Shown here: positions 6,594-7,695 of the stretch, one piece after another
Numbering within the stretch: position 1 is the first letter of the stretch
Layout: each line of letters begins with the position of its first letter
NCBI GenBank assembly: GCA_030433225.1
Contig: JAUIMD010000081.1
Location: 1-7,695 of the forward strand
From: Bacteroidia bacterium
GTDB taxonomy: Bacteria > Bacteroidota > Bacteroidia > Bacteroidales > UBA5342
Direction of reading: 5' to 3'
Length of the DNA stretch: 7,695 bases
The notes under the pieces: model-generated
The model's database searches: none
Seen by the model: only the letters and a program-made list of their open reading frames with translations
Told to the model about the DNA's origin: nothing
Position numbers and translations under genes: made by a program

Positions 6594-6627
6594 AATCTCC
6601 GTTTTTCCTCGTTGAAAAGCGGAGATT
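6594..6627 (+). other. Strong hairpin between the two lipoprotein genes
   Basis: AATCTCCG (6594-6601) pairs perfectly with CGGAGATT (6620-6627). The pairing continues inward through 6602-6607 with 6614-6619, including one U-G wobble that works only in plus-strand RNA. This gives a 14-bp stem with a 6-base loop. TACCTTAAAAAAAC follows instead of a U-tract, so it is not a standard intrinsic terminator. It begins 11 bases after one stop codon and ends 19 bases before the next ATG. A processing or mRNA-stability element, or partial terminator, is the most likely reading. Confidence 0.6.
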
Positions 6628-6646
6628 TACCTTAAAAAAACAACCC

Positions 6647-7159
6647 ATGCACATCTTTAAGCCTACCCTATTTGCACTTGGGATACTTTTCTTAGTTTTC
6701 GCATGCAAAAATGACAATATACAGGAGCCTGAAACAACATTCACCAACGTTATAATTGACAGCACAACCTCAACCGTTGAAAACCTGCTGTTTATAAACC
6801 TGGGCGCCATTAGTGAAAATACACAACTCATGGGCATTGAGATTATTACCCTGGATGGAGATGTAATTACATTGTATGTGCGCATTGCCGGAGAACTTGT
6901 ACCGGGAGAATACATGTACGAAAAGGCCAATGATCCGCAAATGGACTTTAATAAAATAGGGCCGCATGGAGGAGTACTGACCTACAAGGATAAGGAATAT
7001 GTACTTTTGCAGTATGAACTCAAAATAAGCGCCTTACAAGGCAACAACAATTACCAATACATGCTGGAGTTAAAAAATGGGAAAGCGGTACCCACCCTGG
7101 AAGCCATGCTTGGTAATTACTCGCATCAAATTAACGTGAACGCCGGGGCTGCCTGGTAA
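6647..7159 (+). CDS. Predicted lipoprotein of unknown function, second of a pair
   Basis: The 170-residue product has a type II signal peptide: MHIFKP, a hydrophobic core (7-18), and lipobox LVFAC with the lipidated cysteine at C20, then KNDN and an acidic linker. The rest appears beta-rich, with strands such as VENLLFINLG (44-53), MGIEIITLDGDVITLYVRI (62-80), GGVLTYKDKEYVLLQYELKI (108-127) and YQYMLELKNG (136-145). A PGEY turn at 86-89 followed by an aromatic residue is common in small Bacteroidota outer-membrane lipoproteins. YVL-x5-KI-x5-N at 118-133 has the same spacing as in the preceding lipoprotein. It lies 63 bases after that gene, with a strong hairpin between them, so co-transcription is likely but levels may differ. 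The start is set by the signal peptide; CTTAAAAAAACAACCC before the ATG lacks a Shine-Dalgarno sequence. I do not recognise the family, and no enzymatic motif is visible. Confidence 0.85.
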   Translation: MHIFKPTLFALGILFLVFACKNDNIQEPETTFTNVIIDSTTSTVENLLFINLGAISENTQLMGIEIITLDGDVITLYVRIAGELVPGEYMYEKANDPQMDFNKIGPHGGVLTYKDKEYVLLQYELKISALQGNNNYQYMLELKNGKAVPTLEAMLGNYSHQINVNAGAAW

Positions 7160-7192
7160 GTACCAGCCTAAATACGACATAACAGAAGGCAA

Positions 7193-7237
7193 AAAAGCCA
7201 ACCTCCGAAGTGAGCTACTTCAAAGAGGTTGGCTTTT
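7193..7237. terminator. Bidirectional intrinsic terminator between convergent genes
   Basis: AAAAGCCAACCTC (7193-7205) and GAGGTTGGCTTTT (7225-7237) are perfect 13-base arms. The loop contains a further perfect 5-bp stem, GAAGT (7207-7211) with ACTTC (7217-7221). The A-run on the left and T-run on the right give a U-tract in both directions. It can therefore end both the plus-strand lipoprotein transcript and the minus-strand gene that stops at 7272. Confidence 0.88.
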
Positions 7238-7271
7238 CAATACATCGTATAGGGTAAACCTATGTACGTTT

Positions 7272-7695
7272 TTACTGAATAATTACAGATTTCGTTACCA
7301 CTACCCCTCCGGTGTTCATTTTAACGGTATAGCGACCTTTTGCAAACGCTCCCACCTCAATATGTGTGCGTTCACCACTTCCCTGGCCGGAGTATACCCG
7401 TTGTCCTAAAGCATTAAAAATTTCAATCGTCATCGGGGAGCTTTGGTCCTGCTCAATTATCAAGTGTTTAACCGCCGGGTTGGGATATACTTGCAGGGTT
7501 GATGCATCCGGGCTTTCCACCCCACTGGACACAGCAACATGCAGGGTTACACTGCTGGCATTGTAACCACTTGCCGATGCGGTAAAATTCCCTTTTATCT
7601 TTTGCGGAATGGTTTCCAATGCAACCACATCAAAAGATGTTTCGGATACTCCGGCGGCAACGGTAACCAAGGTGTCAAAATCAAAGTACATGGCA
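7272..7695 (-). CDS. C-terminal part of a type IX-secreted protein with sorting domain
   Basis: Only the 3' end is present. The frame is open through the right edge, so the methionine at 7691 is probably internal and the true start lies outside. Counting that methionine as residue 1, residues about 7-54 (TLVTVAAG, TASASGYNASSVTLHV) look like the last beta-sandwich module of a cell-surface protein. Residues 66-139 form a classic type A C-terminal sorting domain: LQVYPNP, then IEIFNALGQRVYSG, then GRYTVKMNTGG and the terminal VVTKSVIIQ. In Bacteroidota this domain directs transport through the type IX secretion system, after which it is removed and the protein is released or attached to the surface. 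The catalytic or binding part of this protein is not visible, so its role is unknown. It converges on the lipoprotein genes and shares their bidirectional terminator. Confidence 0.9.
   Translation of the reverse strand, partial: AMYFDFDTLVTVAAGVSETSFDVVALETIPQKIKGNFTASASGYNASSVTLHVAVSSGVESPDASTLQVYPNPAVKHLIIEQDQSSPMTIEIFNALGQRVYSGQGSGERTHIEVGAFAKGRYTVKMNTGGVVVTKSVIIQ

Noticed and set aside
6538..6930. Open frame of 130 codons on the minus strand across the lipoprotein junction
   Set aside because: It overlaps the inter-gene hairpin and the signal peptide and body of the second lipoprotein, and its product has no coherent features; the plus-strand gene explains the region better.

Overview
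The window reads as a chromosomal segment of a member of the Bacteroidota, class not resolved. The evidence is a C-terminal type IX secretion sorting domain at the right edge, promoter-like sites matching the Bacteroidota pattern TTG-N19/20-TAnnTTTG, A-rich ribosome loading regions without Shine-Dalgarno sequences, and a ligA-(uncharacterised gene)-dapA cluster whose middle gene resembles a family I know mainly from this phylum. Overall GC is moderate, but the left 1.65 kb is visibly AT-richer than the ligA/dapA block.

Left block (1-1649, minus strand): an MBOAT-family O-acyltransferase of the AlgI/DltB type is followed 8 bases later by the first 78 codons of a membrane-anchored protein with an SGNH-like GSS motif, cut by the window edge. 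Such pairs acylate extracellular polysaccharides or cell-wall polymers. A well-formed promoter (1900-1929) lies far upstream and implies a leader of about 245 nt.

Gap (1650-2284): 635 bases without a convincing gene. It holds that promoter, one exact DnaA-box-like 9-mer, a 12-bp direct repeat, a small inverted repeat, and a well-folded terminator for the dapA operon.

Central block (2285-5707, minus strand): ligA (NAD-dependent DNA ligase), a 187-aa DUF6913-like protein and dapA (4-hydroxy-tetrahydrodipicolinate synthase) are packed with a 2-base gap and a 14-base overlap. They are almost certainly one transcription unit, starting from a short-leader promoter near 5727-5756 and ending at the 2161-2198 hairpin.

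Right block (5708-7695): a divergent promoter region leads to two tandem plus-strand lipoprotein genes of unknown function. A strong 14-bp hairpin without a U-tract separates them, and they share a short spaced motif that suggests distant relationship. They end at a bidirectional terminator (7193-7237), which also serves the converging minus-strand gene, of which only the 3' part is present. That part encodes a beta-rich segment and a type IX sorting domain.

I see no mobile element, CRISPR array, tRNA or rRNA. Nothing here amounts to a clearly new system. The most open questions are the DUF6913-like gene locked to ligA/dapA, the lipoprotein pair with its hairpin, and the structured gap between the two minus-strand operons.
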